Origin: Pontibacter qinzhouensis
Lineage (GTDB): Bacteria > Bacteroidota > Bacteroidia > Cytophagales > Hymenobacteraceae
Assembly (NCBI RefSeq): GCF_008017455.1
Contig: NZ_VRTY01000024.1
Span: 1-64,000, forward strand
Length of the DNA: 64,000 nt
Reading direction: 5' to 3'
The translations under genes and the position numbers were made by a program. Each line of letters opens with the position of its first letter. The stretch's first letter is position 1. This document shows positions 36,993 to 46,767 of this stretch, piece after piece. The notes below the pieces were generated by a model that was not told the DNA's origin, made no database searches, and saw nothing but the letters and a program-made list of their open reading frames with translations.

Positions 36993-37126
36993 CAAACATT
37001 CGTTCAACTACCGATATACAAATCTATTTAACTCCAGAGTAAAGGGAGCATCTTTACATTACAGGTCTTTCCTGCTATGTTACATAAATGAATCTGGCTG
37101 TAACATACATTTAACCTGGCGTAACA
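36993..37126 (-). promoter_or_regulatory. Promoter A with four-box 21-bp-spaced HTCS operator candidate
   Basis: Four heptamers begin at 37057 (CATTACA), 37078 (TGTTACA), 37099 (TGTAACA) and 37120 (CGTAACA), each exactly 21 bp apart. On the minus strand, 35 bp further downstream, come TTTG (37022-37019), a 19-nt spacer and ATGTTTG (36999-36993), a fit to the Bacteroidota -33/-7 promoter. The same array, spacing and promoter recur at 52724-52857. Boxes placed upstream of -33 suit an activator. The 36891-37502 gap holds no gene. Confidence 0.75.
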
Positions 37127-37502
37127 TTATGTCCGTATTTCAATAGAAAACCCTTTTCCTGAGAAAACGGAGTGCCTCGCCAATGAAAAATTTATGCTAG
37201 CGCGAGCGTCCTCGTTCATGACTTTTATTGCTGGGCCTCTGGCCGCTTTGATCCTATGCAGCCACACTGTTTTTTAATAATAAAGTGAGACAAGCCCAAG
37301 TGAGCCTCGAAGAGTTGCCTGTTTTAGTTAGAGGCAATTCTTCAAATCAAAACGTCCCTCCGGAAATCACTTCCTCTGCTGCTGCTATCAAGCCGACAAT
37401 CAACTTTGATATGGGAAAAACCTGGTTCTGGTATTATGAGCGCTTTGCTACATTCCTGTAGCTTGCCCCGAATACTTAACGCATCCATTATGAGAGTTGC
37501 AA

Positions 37503-38411
37503 CTATTCTGCAGATCTGCCTGTAGTGGTGGCGGGTACTCCCAGAACAGTGTATTCAGAAAATTTGGATGCATCTACAGGCTTGAATAACAGCTGTGCAA
37601 ACATGTATAAGTCATTTTTCCAGACGTTAAAATCGTGGCCGCCTGGCTCTACATAAAAGATGTGCGGCACCTGGTTACTGGTAAGGTAATCGTGCGTGCG
37701 TGTACTTATTCTCATCAGGTTATCCTCTTTTCCGCACGAAACCCAAAGCAGTAGCAGCTTCTTTTTAGCTTCTGCCGGATCAGGAAGCAGTTCCTGGGGT
37801 GCTTTCGTATTGGGTGCAGAAGAAAACCCACCTACCCAGGCAAACTTATCCAGGTTTCCAAGGCCGAAATTCAACGACTGCCCTCCTCCCATCGATAAGC
37901 CTGCAATAGCACGACGCTTCTGATCTTTATAGACAGGATATTTCTGTTCGATAAATGGAATCAGATCATGGAGCAGATCCTTTTCAAAGGTGGCAAAGGC
38001 CTGTACTTTGGTACTGTCGAAGACGTTTCCTTCCGCTCTGTCATTTGGCATGGCCCGGCCATTTGGTAGCACCACAATCATGGGTTCTACTTTACCCTGC
38101 GCATACAGGTTATCCAGAATGATCTGAGGCTGACCATTCCGTAGCCACTCATACTCATCGCCGCCAATTCCGTGCAACAGGTATAACACAGGATATTTCT
38201 TTTTCTCTGAATAGCCGGGCGGGGTATACACCAATGCTTTCCGTTTTACGCCAACTGTTTTCGAATCGTAGGTCACCGTGTCAACTTTCCCATGCCTGAT
38301 ATTAGCCTGATGTTGATCAAAACCCTGTGGGGCCATTTTTTCAATAGATTGTGCCCAGGACAAAAATGTAGATAAGAATACATAGAAAACTGTAAATGCA
38401 AGTTTTTTCAT
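37503..38411 (-). CDS. CE1-type esterase (feruloyl/acetylxylan esterase-like alpha/beta hydrolase)
   Basis: This 302-residue secreted hydrolase has signal peptide FTVFYVFLSTFLSWAQ. Esterase-D-like motifs are YPVLYLLHGIGGDEYEW, nucleophile S173 in IAGLSMGGGQSLNFG, an acid in SCGKEDNL and H259 in PGGHDFNVWKNDLY. CE1 enzymes of this kind remove feruloyl or acetyl groups from arabinoxylan. It follows the GH10-CBM gene by 279 bp with no obvious promoter of the HTCS type, so it may be the tail of the xus operon. Promoter A lies between it and the next GH10 gene. Confidence 0.92.
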   Translation of the reverse strand: MKKLAFTVFYVFLSTFLSWAQSIEKMAPQGFDQHQANIRHGKVDTVTYDSKTVGVKRKALVYTPPGYSEKKKYPVLYLLHGIGGDEYEWLRNGQPQIILDNLYAQGKVEPMIVVLPNGRAMPNDRAEGNVFDSTKVQAFATFEKDLLHDLIPFIEQKYPVYKDQKRRAIAGLSMGGGQSLNFGLGNLDKFAWVGGFSSAPNTKAPQELLPDPAEAKKKLLLLWVSCGKEDNLMRISTRTHDYLTSNQVPHIFYVEPGGHDFNVWKNDLYMFAQLLFKPVDASKFSEYTVLGVPATTTGRSAE

Positions 38412-38690
38412 AGCCTCAGTTGTAAGTTACTTGTTTAACTCCGTCTTTAAATCATTCTCCGTTATCATGACTTCTGTAGTTATAGTTTTGAGCACTTAAT
38501 TACATCAAAACGGTCTTTCTAGGCCTGCTTTTATGCTGATGAAAAACATTAGCCTGAATCTTAATTTCACAGATACGATTTTAGTATCCATTTACGGTAT
38601 ATTAACTCCTATCCAATTAAATGTTAGCAATAAGATTCTCCTGTCCTGCTCGAAGCTTTTCTTATTGCCAACATTTTTTATCATAACTAT

Positions 38691-40802
38691 TTATTTAGAT
38701 CCATCCAGCGCATCAGCGAAGCCTGAGTAAGCAGGCTTGCGGTTCAGGCCCGATGTCCAGAGGCCGGTCGGGTCTGCGGTCGGGCTCCAGGCAGTAATTC
38801 CGTAGCGTTTACCTGCAGGAATAATCTCCATATATTTTTCTACCACATATTTATACATCTCTTTCTGAGCGGTATAGTGAGCTTCAGTGGCTGCGTTCGC
38901 AGCAACACCTAAAGCAACCTCAAATTCAGATATTCTAACGTGTTTACCGGTAGCAGCAAGTAATTCCAACATCTCTCTGATACCGTCTTTATTTGTGTCG
39001 ATGCTGATGCGCATTTGTGTTCCTATGCCGTCCACTTTGGCACCCTGGCTTTCCAGGTACTCTACATACTTTATAAGCTCGCTGCACTTGTTCAGGTTGC
39101 TATGCAGGTTGTTGTCGCTTATAAAGAGCAAAGCATTTGCATCGCCGTGTTCCTTTGCCAGTTTAAAGGCTTGCACGCCATAGTCCCGCCCCATATACTC
39201 CTGCCAGTAAAATTCATCGGCAGCCAGATTAGCTTTACCTGCTCCTGTTCTTAGCTCAGCAGGATTTGCATCATCGAGCGGCTCTTTTACCACATTCCAG
39301 GCATTTACATAAGGCGATAAGTTTTTCACCATACCAGAAATCCAGTGCTCCATGTGGCCCGAAAGAATGGCCTTTTTCTCTTGAGGTGTTTTCTCAACCA
39401 CTGTAGTTTCGCCACCGGTTGTTGCACCTTCCATGGTCAGCACAATTTTATCCAGATACACTGTGCCAGCAAACTCCCCGTAACTAATTACAAAGCGGCT
39501 TCTGGTTGCTGCGTTAATAGTTGTGGCAAGTTGCACATGCTTCCATTCGGTTGTTACATTTACCTGCCCAAAGCCGTTTGAGCTATAATCGGAGCTTTGC
39601 ATTTCTGGCCTGATAACGCCTTCTGTCGTACCTTTTACCCAAAAACTCAGGTTATAGACTTTACCGTTCTGCAAAGGTCCTCCGGGCAACTCATAAAGTG
39701 TCTGAACTTCCCAGAAGCCACCGGTTTTTGTTGGGTTTGTTACCCAAAAGGCCTTTCCGCCCTGTACTCCCATGCCTGCTTCGGTAACGCCCCTTGTAGA
39801 GCCGTTACCCCAGCCTCCAAATCCTGCTCCTGTCTCAAAATCACCATCGGGCACCAGGTTGTTCACAATGCGTTCGCCTTGGGTGTCATAAACATAAAAG
39901 TTCTTGGCATCCAGTAAATAGGTCACGTCGGGGCTATAGCCTAAATCAAAATGGAGTTTTATCTTATCGCTTTGAAAATCACGGATTCTGAACTTGATTT
40001 CCTTCCAACCGGGGCCGGTGGCAAAAGTTGCCATTGCCCTGCCGGTATTCATCCAATCAACTTCAGGTGTATTGTTATTTAATCCTTCAAAAGCTATACG
40101 CCCCTCTCCAGGCTTATCAGACTTAATATAACAGATCACTTCATATTCTTTACCGGGCACAACCGTAATCTCCGGGCTCACCAGTTGCAGGTCCTGCGGT
40201 TGCGAAGCGCCGTTGCCAGAAACAAGTTTCACTGCTTTTCCTCCACCCATTCCTTCATTTTCAACTACAGAAACACCATTGGTAGCGGTCCACCCCTGAA
40301 GCGTTCCTGAAGCTAAGCCGGAAAGGTTTAAAGAATTTACATAGGCAGGCGATTCTACGATCAGCGGCGTAAGCAATCCCTTCAGGTAAGCAGCATTCTG
40401 GTTTAAATGCCAGGTAAGCGACTGGCCATAAACAGCGCCACCGCCAGCTTTAACGGTAGAAAGCAAAAGTTCTGCGTTGCCCAGGCTTAGACTTCCGTTT
40501 GATTGCACAATGGCTCCGTGGTTCAATTCAGTGCGTGGCGTAACTTCATCAAAATTTCTGTTGATAAGCCTGTACATAACCCCTTTTGCCATATAATCGG
40601 CTGACGCAATACCCGCTCCTAACTTAAATGCAGGATTAGCTTCTCTGTTGATATAGGTTTTCAGGTCAGCATACGCATCAATCTCTTCCTGTGCTTCGAA
40701 ACTCAACGGTTTCTCCACATGATACTCGAGAGGCTCGTGCTCACAGGCAGTTGCCATTACCAGACCTGTAACGCAAAGCCAGATTTTATATAAATGTTTC
40801 AT
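38691..40802 (-). CDS. xyn10C: GH10 xylanase interrupted by CBM module(s), surface lipoprotein (Xyn10C-like)
   Basis: The 703-residue lipoprotein has lipobox MATAC. The GH10 barrel is split: its N-terminal part is at about 40-145, then an insertion of carbohydrate-binding beta-sandwiches (about 150-465, two CBM4/22-like units, one with LSGLASGTLQGWTATNG and one with LVPDGDFETGAGFGGWGNG), then the rest of the barrel. This split layout is known from Xyn10C of Prevotella and Bacteroides xylan loci. The nucleophile E626 (VRISEFEVALG) is present. The acid/base segment reads AWNVVKEPLDD with E507, but the nearly invariant Asn before it is K506. It lies directly after the SGBP gene, as in the xus core. 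It is expected to be surface-exposed. Confidence 0.93.
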   Translation of the reverse strand: MKHLYKIWLCVTGLVMATACEHEPLEYHVEKPLSFEAQEEIDAYADLKTYINREANPAFKLGAGIASADYMAKGVMYRLINRNFDEVTPRTELNHGAIVQSNGSLSLGNAELLLSTVKAGGGAVYGQSLTWHLNQNAAYLKGLLTPLIVESPAYVNSLNLSGLASGTLQGWTATNGVSVVENEGMGGGKAVKLVSGNGASQPQDLQLVSPEITVVPGKEYEVICYIKSDKPGEGRIAFEGLNNNTPEVDWMNTGRAMATFATGPGWKEIKFRIRDFQSDKIKLHFDLGYSPDVTYLLDAKNFYVYDTQGERIVNNLVPDGDFETGAGFGGWGNGSTRGVTEAGMGVQGGKAFWVTNPTKTGGFWEVQTLYELPGGPLQNGKVYNLSFWVKGTTEGVIRPEMQSSDYSSNGFGQVNVTTEWKHVQLATTINAATRSRFVISYGEFAGTVYLDKIVLTMEGATTGGETTVVEKTPQEKKAILSGHMEHWISGMVKNLSPYVNAWNVVKEPLDDANPAELRTGAGKANLAADEFYWQEYMGRDYGVQAFKLAKEHGDANALLFISDNNLHSNLNKCSELIKYVEYLESQGAKVDGIGTQMRISIDTNKDGIREMLELLAATGKHVRISEFEVALGVAANAATEAHYTAQKEMYKYVVEKYMEIIPAGKRYGITAWSPTADPTGLWTSGLNRKPAYSGFADALDGSK

Positions 40803-40828
40803 ATCCTTCTAAATAACAGATCTAAATA

Positions 40829-41857
40829 TTATTTGAGCACGGGAGAAAATGTCTCTATGGCAACCCCACGGTTCCTCATTACCAAAACATCGGTAGAGGT
40901 TATTTGCATTTGATCAAAATCAACTTTATAATCCAAGTAGAGAGCATCGCGATCGGTATTACCCCAACTGTTCTTTTCTCCTTTTTTCACGAACTTGCCG
41001 CTACCGGTAACGGTGTATGCAGTAGAAGCGGAAGAAACCGTGCAATTGCCCTGCTCATCAAATGTCAGAATTAGATTAACCTCGATATTTCTGCCTTCGC
41101 TGTCTTTGTAGATCACCGGATACGCTATCTGGCTCAGCGACTGTGTGGTTAGCTTAACCACTTCATCGTTCTCCACATATTGCTGTTCCCGTACAATGGT
41201 TTGGTTAAGCGCAGTATTTCCGTTTTTGCCTGCAACAACATCCTTACCCCTACGCAGGTAAAATCCATGCCATGGGTTAATATACTTTACCGCATACAAC
41301 ACGAAATCTTTGGGAGCCACACCCCAATCACCTGCCACCACTCTGTTTGGGTTCACGACCAATGGTGTACCAGATAAAATAGAATCTGCATTCTCCACGC
41401 TGGTCATGCGCATCGGGATAACATAGGTGTTCTTTAAGGCCAGCGGGTCCGCAAAAAACGCAGGAGTAAGCTCTACTTCAACACCACCTATCAATTTGCC
41501 CCGCGGAATCACAATCTTGTCTGATACCAACTTGTAGTAGTTTCCGGGCATAGCCTGTATTCCAGTGCCATTTGGATTAAACAACAGATTATTACTAAGG
41601 CTGTTATCTACTGTTACACCAACCGTAATATCTTTTTTATTGTCATATACCCCCCCTGTAGTGGCCATAATCTGAAATTTGTACTGGTTATCAAGTGAAG
41701 TGTCAAACACATCTTCACCCAGTGTTATGGTTCTTACAGGATACTGATAGGCGAAATAGGTAGTCTGGTATTCATAATCCGGGTACACCCATTCCTGATT
41801 GTCGCATGAAGTCAGGATGGCAAGTAAGACTACAAGCTTAAAACATATATTTTTCAT
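40829..41857 (-). CDS. xusE: Surface glycan-binding-type lipoprotein (DUF1735/DUF5627-like, XusE position)
   Basis: The 342-residue lipoprotein has lipobox LAILTSC. Residues about 30-165 look like DUF1735 (YPVRTITLGEDVFDTSLDNQ, PAFFADPLALKNTYVIPMRM). Residues 185-340 look like the DUF5627-type beta domain (NPWHGFYLRRGKDV, NSWGNTDRDALYLDYKVDFD). Such proteins are encoded after SusCD pairs and are thought to bind polysaccharide at the cell surface. The fold assignment is from memory of the families. The symbol follows from its position between XusD and Xyn10C homologues rather than from sequence comparison. It lies 26 bp before the GH10-CBM gene. Confidence 0.86.
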   Translation of the reverse strand: MKNICFKLVVLLAILTSCDNQEWVYPDYEYQTTYFAYQYPVRTITLGEDVFDTSLDNQYKFQIMATTGGVYDNKKDITVGVTVDNSLSNNLLFNPNGTGIQAMPGNYYKLVSDKIVIPRGKLIGGVEVELTPAFFADPLALKNTYVIPMRMTSVENADSILSGTPLVVNPNRVVAGDWGVAPKDFVLYAVKYINPWHGFYLRRGKDVVAGKNGNTALNQTIVREQQYVENDEVVKLTTQSLSQIAYPVIYKDSEGRNIEVNLILTFDEQGNCTVSSASTAYTVTGSGKFVKKGEKNSWGNTDRDALYLDYKVDFDQMQITSTDVLVMRNRGVAIETFSPVLK

Positions 41858-41914
41858 CTTTTATATATTTCGTTATATAACTGTTTAGGTAGAAGTAACA
41901 GGCTTTATAAACCC

Positions 41915-43684
41915 TTACCATCCGTTATTTTGTGATAAAGCATTAAACTTTAATATCTCGCTGTATGGAACAGGACCATGCATCATAAATTCATTGAAAA
42001 TCCTGTCCTCCACATGAATTGTCTGATGATTTCCAGCTACAATCTCAACACCTCGGGCCGGCTCGTTTATAGTTGACTTCCACCGACGTAGATCCCAGAA
42101 ACGGAAACCTTCAAAGCTCAACTCTAAACGACGCTCATTCTTAATTAACTCGCGCATGGCATTTTGATCAGACCTGATCGACTCCAGGTAATTGTCTGGC
42201 TGGGTAATGCCGGCGCGTCTTCTGATATTGGAGATCACATCGTAGGCAGAGAACCCGAAAGCGCCGGTTCCCGAAGGCCCCCAGGCTTCATTTGCAGCTT
42301 CGGCATAGGCAAGGTATAGTTCCGTATACCGGATACGGGGCTGATAGCGAGGCTGGGTGTTGGTCGACTGTGGGTTAAGGTTAACATCCTGACGGAGCAG
42401 TTTCTTTAAATAGTACCCTGTGCGTGTAGAGGTCTCCACCCTTCTGAAGGCATCATTGGTAGTACCATCTGCTGCCGTTACCACTGTAGTATTGTTAACG
42501 CCGGCTGTGCCTCCGTTTACCAGGATATACCGTGATAAACGTGGGTCGCGGTTGGCATAAGGTGCCGCAGGGTTAAAATTGCTTGAGGCATGTGTGATCG
42601 GGAAGCCGTTGCTCATCGGAAATGCGTCTACCAGATTCTGCGTAGGATTTAACCGGCCACTGCCGAAAAGAGTGGGAGGAAAATGCTGTTGCTCCAGCGT
42701 ATTACTTTGGCCAAGGTCGGTCCTCCACAGAATCTCCCGCGGATTAGCACCCGATGCCAGCGCTGCAATCTCTGCTGTTTCGGCATACCAGGTTCCACCC
42801 TTAGGGTCCAGCCCGTTTATACCTCCATTCAGCTGCAACACTTCGCCGGCATATCTGGCAGCAACCTCCCAGGTAGTGGTGTTGCCGGTGCTATAGGCAG
42901 GGCTAGCGGCCAGCAGGGCAGCCTGAGCTTTAATACCCTTTGCAATACGGGCTGTCATACGCTGCCGGGCAAATTCACCAAACACACGATCGTACCTGTC
43001 TATAACATCTACCTCGTTACCAATACGATATTTTTCAGGAACCTGAGAGATGCTGGTTATCCTGGTATAATCTAAAGGAAGGAGTTCCTCGGCTTGCTTC
43101 AGATCGCTGTAAATCTGCTGCATACAAGCCTCGAATGTATCGCGTGGTTTATTGAAATCAGAATCCTTGTCCTCAGGCTCCAGTACGATAGGAACCCCAA
43201 GCAACGTACCGCCACTCCATCCGGCATGGTTCTGCAGTAAATGATACATAAAAAGTGCCCGAAGTCCGTATGCTTCACCTTTCATCCGGTCTCTAAACAA
43301 CATACTTACATTCGGATCGTTGGCCCACTGCACCTTATCAACCTCCCTCAGCATGATGTTGAGGTACTGAATGGCTGCTTTAGCGTTTGTCCACTGGTTA
43401 AACGGGTCCATGTTTGCTGCCCACTGCCCGGTAGCTGCTCTTAAGTAATTATTGTTAACATCGTTACTTACCGCATCATCAGTTGCCACATCATTAAAGG
43501 AGTATCCGTTAGTCGGGATACGGGCGTATCCGTTCAGCAGGATTCCCTGCGCAAAAATAGGTTCTCCATGCATGGCATCAATCTCCCGTATGTTCTGGTT
43601 GGCAGGTTCGAACATATCCTCACAGCTACTAAAGGTAAAGGCTAGTGCTAAAAAGAATAATAATTTCCTTTTCATATCTTTCAA
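41915..43684 (-). CDS. xusD: SusD-family outer-membrane glycan-binding lipoprotein (second pair)
   Basis: The 589-residue lipoprotein has lipobox TFSSC; Met4 is an equally good start. SusD/RagB features are helical TPR-like repeats (KAAIQYLNIMLREVDKVQ, RMKGEAYGLRALFMYHLLQN) and a C-terminal SusD module with YTELYLAYAEAANEAWGP, NIRRRAGITQP and ELIKNERRLELSFEGFRFWD. It would sit as a lid on the SusC channel encoded 14 bp upstream and capture xylo-oligosaccharides at the surface. The pair is the second of two tandem SusC/SusD pairs. Confidence 0.95.
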   Translation of the reverse strand: MKDMKRKLLFFLALAFTFSSCEDMFEPANQNIREIDAMHGEPIFAQGILLNGYARIPTNGYSFNDVATDDAVSNDVNNNYLRAATGQWAANMDPFNQWTNAKAAIQYLNIMLREVDKVQWANDPNVSMLFRDRMKGEAYGLRALFMYHLLQNHAGWSGGTLLGVPIVLEPEDKDSDFNKPRDTFEACMQQIYSDLKQAEELLPLDYTRITSISQVPEKYRIGNEVDVIDRYDRVFGEFARQRMTARIAKGIKAQAALLAASPAYSTGNTTTWEVAARYAGEVLQLNGGINGLDPKGGTWYAETAEIAALASGANPREILWRTDLGQSNTLEQQHFPPTLFGSGRLNPTQNLVDAFPMSNGFPITHASSNFNPAAPYANRDPRLSRYILVNGGTAGVNNTTVVTAADGTTNDAFRRVETSTRTGYYLKKLLRQDVNLNPQSTNTQPRYQPRIRYTELYLAYAEAANEAWGPSGTGAFGFSAYDVISNIRRRAGITQPDNYLESIRSDQNAMRELIKNERRLELSFEGFRFWDLRRWKSTINEPARGVEIVAGNHQTIHVEDRIFNEFMMHGPVPYSEILKFNALSQNNGW

Positions 43685-43698
43685 ATTTTAAATTCTTA

Positions 43699-46600
43699 TT
43701 AGAATGATGCTTTCACACCTACATTATAGAAGCGGGTTTGAGGAGCATTGCCTACATTCATCTCCATTAATTCACGCTCTTTAGAGACTGTGAGTAAATT
43801 GAAGCCACTGGCATATACACCCAATTCACGAATAAATGAGTTGCCTAATACGCTTTGAGGCAAGTCATATGAAATCTGCACTTTAGGCAGATCAAATCTG
43901 TTGCTCTTATAAAGCCAGAAGTCTGAATTTCGGAAATTGTTGTTTCTGCCTAATGTGGTCAGTCGCGGATAGGTGGCGGTAGCTTTTGTTTCCTCTGTCC
44001 AGCGCTCACGTGCTACCTCTGAATATTTGTCTTCGCCAGCCATCCAGAAATAAGAGTTGTTTTTCATGGCGTGAGCACCGTAGCGGCCAAGTCCTAAGGC
44101 AAAAAAGGTAAAGTTTTTCCATTTAGCTGTCAGGTTCAGGCCCAAGGTAAGAGGAGCGCCGTACCAACCGCCCCGTCCCAGGAAAACTTCATCCTGCGCA
44201 TTAATAAGGCCATCGCCATTCTGATCTTTGTATTTAAGATCACCTGGTCTTACCTGACCAAAAGTCTGTGTTGGGGAGTTGGCTATGTCTTCATCATCCA
44301 TAAAGAACCCTTCGCTTTGTAATCCCCAGATGGCATCCAGCGGTTTGCCCTGTCTGTTCTGATAGTCATCTTCGTACAGCTCGGCCCGCCTGGTGGCTTT
44401 GGTTTTATAGTAACTTCCTACAAACCCTACCGTCCAGGCTACTCCTCCGAGTTGCTTGTTCAGGTTCATGTTGAAATCGAAACCTACCCTGCGGTCGTTG
44501 TTATAGTTAACATAGGGAATAAAGGAAGAATTAGGCCAGCCTGTAGTGAAGTAACTCGGGTATAAAGCAGATGCCTGTACCACATTTCCGGTCATTTCGT
44601 TGGCGAAAAATGTCCCTTCCATGGTTAGCAAACCCCTGAACAAAGACGCTTCGGCCCCTACATTCACTTCGTCTCTCCTGGCAAATGTTAAGTCGGGGTT
44701 AGATCCTCGTCTTGAGTCGGTGGTCCTGTTAAGGGAACCGTCTCTCCAGCTATACCATGCGCCGTCAGTCTGCGTGTAGGCATCTGTGTAGAGGTAATAG
44801 TCTGAAATATTCAGGTCGGTATGTAACCTGCCCGCTGACACAAACAGTTTCAGATTATCTACCACAGAGGAACCTCGCAGAAAATCCTCTTCGCTGATGC
44901 GCCAGCCCAAAGAGACAGTAGGTGAAAAGGCCTGGCGGTTAGCCTCCGGTAGCCTGGCAGAGTGAACAACCGCACCGTTAAAATCGGCATAGTACCTGTT
45001 TCTGAAATTGTAACCCAGGTGAAGCCCCAGGTTGGCATTACTTGTTTTGTGATACTCTCCTGAAGTGGCCTGTTGGAACCCGTTGGCAACCAGCATGGCT
45101 GAAATGTTGTGGTTGTCGTTTACCGTGTTCAGGTAATTAAGCTGCCCCGTTAAAGCTAATGTCTGCCTGTAGGCGCTACCAGATATATTCTGGTTGCCAG
45201 ACCTGGCATCTACGCCATATTGGGTTAAACTACTAATCTGGTCGTATCCGGCATAGTTATTCCAGCTCGCCTGAAATACGGCATAATTGTTATCAAAAGA
45301 CTGGTTATAGGAGGTGGCGTAATCTACTCCGAAGGTGGATTCAAAACTTAAGCCTTTTACAAAATTGTTTAAATCTGCACCAACTGCTGTATTAAACTGA
45401 AACTGGCGGCTGGTGTACTGGTTGCTGCCACCGGCATAAATGGCTGCAAACGGGTTTGTCTGGTCTAATTGTGTACCACCTAAAACATATTTGCCATCTA
45501 CTATATTTCTGGTATTGTTTACCATCTGCCACGAAGCTTCATCGTTTTCTTCGATCATGCTGAGAGGAATAAGCGGAGAAAATCTGTAAGGACGAAGTGT
45601 AGACGCACTTTGCCAGTAATTTGTATTCACTCCCCGTCCATTATAATAAATAGCAGAAGCATCTACTTTAGCATAAATAAAATCAGTTATATCCACATCA
45701 ACATTTCCGCGAACATTAAAACGATCCGAATTATTATTGTCAACTGCTTCGCCGAAGTTCAGTAAAGAGCCTGCTGTATTGAACCCGACATTTGTATAGT
45801 AGCGGGCTTGTTTGTTACCTCCGCTTATCTCCACCGTACCGTCGTATCGGTTATAGGACTTTTTCAGGTACTCCGATGAGAAATAATCTACATCAGGGTA
45901 TCGGTAAGGATTTACACCGGAAGCATGATTATAAATGGTGTTCTCTGTGTATAGTTCACTTAACCCGTCGTTTCGGCGAGCCTCATTATACAGGGTCATA
46001 TACTCAGCTGAACCAAGGTACCTGGGGTAGCTTTTTGGCACATGCACGCCACTGTTTACCCTGGCCCTGATCTGAAGCTCTTTTGCCTCGCCTCTTTTTG
46101 TAGTAATGTATACTACACCTTTGGCACCACGACTACCGTAAAGAGCAACCGCTGACACACCTTTCAGAAAAGTAATCTGTTCGATTTCGGTGGGCATGAC
46201 ACTTCCCGGATCACGAGGCACTCCGTCTACTAATACTAAATAACTATCCATACCCCAGATATTGCCATGGAAGCCATTAACCATACCTTCCATATTCTCC
46301 AGACTTGAGATCGTATAGTTTTTTTCCAGCATTTCAGCCACGTTAATAACTGAAATGTCTCCCTGCAGATCTTTTCTGGCGACTTGGCGATGGGCAACCT
46401 GCACCGGCCTGGAATTCTGGTCCAGGTCCATAGTAATTTCGCCTAGTTCTGAAGTGGCAACAACAGAGGTTGATTTGTACCCGGAGGCGCCCACTGTCAG
46501 GATAGTATTTGGCAATGTGCTAATGGTAAACGCGCCTAAAGAATCTGTAACTACTGCAATATTATTTTCCAGTTCATTTTTAACCACAACCCCACGAAGC

Positions 46601-46725
46601 GGCTTTCCACTGGCGTCACGAACGGTTGCCTTAACATTAATCTTATCAGAGGTTTGGGCATGCAGCATCACTGGCAATACTGTGATGAGAGCACCTAGTA
46701 CCACTTTTTTATATAAGTATTTCAT
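43699..46725 (-). CDS. xusC: SusC-family TonB-dependent outer-membrane transporter (second pair)
   Basis: The 1008-residue protein has signal peptide GALITVLPVMLHAQ. A carboxypeptidase-regulatory-like domain (about 28-105) comes first, then the plug (about 118-215, with YLVLVDGVPRDPGSVMPTEI and ALYGSRGAKGVVYITTKRG) and a 22-strand barrel ending in RFYNVGVKASF, a terminal-Phe barrel signature. SusC proteins import oligosaccharides with energy from TonB-ExbBD, which is not encoded in this window. The plug entry (DISVINVAEMLEKNYTIS) differs from that of the upstream SusC, consistent with an old divergence of the two pairs rather than a recent duplication. Confidence 0.96.
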   Translation of the reverse strand: MKYLYKKVVLGALITVLPVMLHAQTSDKINVKATVRDASGKPLRGVVVKNELENNIAVVTDSLGAFTISTLPNTILTVGASGYKSTSVVATSELGEITMDLDQNSRPVQVAHRQVARKDLQGDISVINVAEMLEKNYTISSLENMEGMVNGFHGNIWGMDSYLVLVDGVPRDPGSVMPTEIEQITFLKGVSAVALYGSRGAKGVVYITTKRGEAKELQIRARVNSGVHVPKSYPRYLGSAEYMTLYNEARRNDGLSELYTENTIYNHASGVNPYRYPDVDYFSSEYLKKSYNRYDGTVEISGGNKQARYYTNVGFNTAGSLLNFGEAVDNNNSDRFNVRGNVDVDITDFIYAKVDASAIYYNGRGVNTNYWQSASTLRPYRFSPLIPLSMIEENDEASWQMVNNTRNIVDGKYVLGGTQLDQTNPFAAIYAGGSNQYTSRQFQFNTAVGADLNNFVKGLSFESTFGVDYATSYNQSFDNNYAVFQASWNNYAGYDQISSLTQYGVDARSGNQNISGSAYRQTLALTGQLNYLNTVNDNHNISAMLVANGFQQATSGEYHKTSNANLGLHLGYNFRNRYYADFNGAVVHSARLPEANRQAFSPTVSLGWRISEEDFLRGSSVVDNLKLFVSAGRLHTDLNISDYYLYTDAYTQTDGAWYSWRDGSLNRTTDSRRGSNPDLTFARRDEVNVGAEASLFRGLLTMEGTFFANEMTGNVVQASALYPSYFTTGWPNSSFIPYVNYNNDRRVGFDFNMNLNKQLGGVAWTVGFVGSYYKTKATRRAELYEDDYQNRQGKPLDAIWGLQSEGFFMDDEDIANSPTQTFGQVRPGDLKYKDQNGDGLINAQDEVFLGRGGWYGAPLTLGLNLTAKWKNFTFFALGLGRYGAHAMKNNSYFWMAGEDKYSEVARERWTEETKATATYPRLTTLGRNNNFRNSDFWLYKSNRFDLPKVQISYDLPQSVLGNSFIRELGVYASGFNLLTVSKERELMEMNVGNAPQTRFYNVGVKASF

Positions 46726-46767
46726 ATGTTCAGTTTTAAACTTTTTAAATGCATACTATCACTGGGT

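Noticed and set aside
37196-37225. GC-rich hairpin (GCGCGAGCGTCCTCG) resembling REP-like elements of related genomes
   Set aside because: Only one copy was seen in the window and the palindrome is weak, so it cannot be supported as a repeat.
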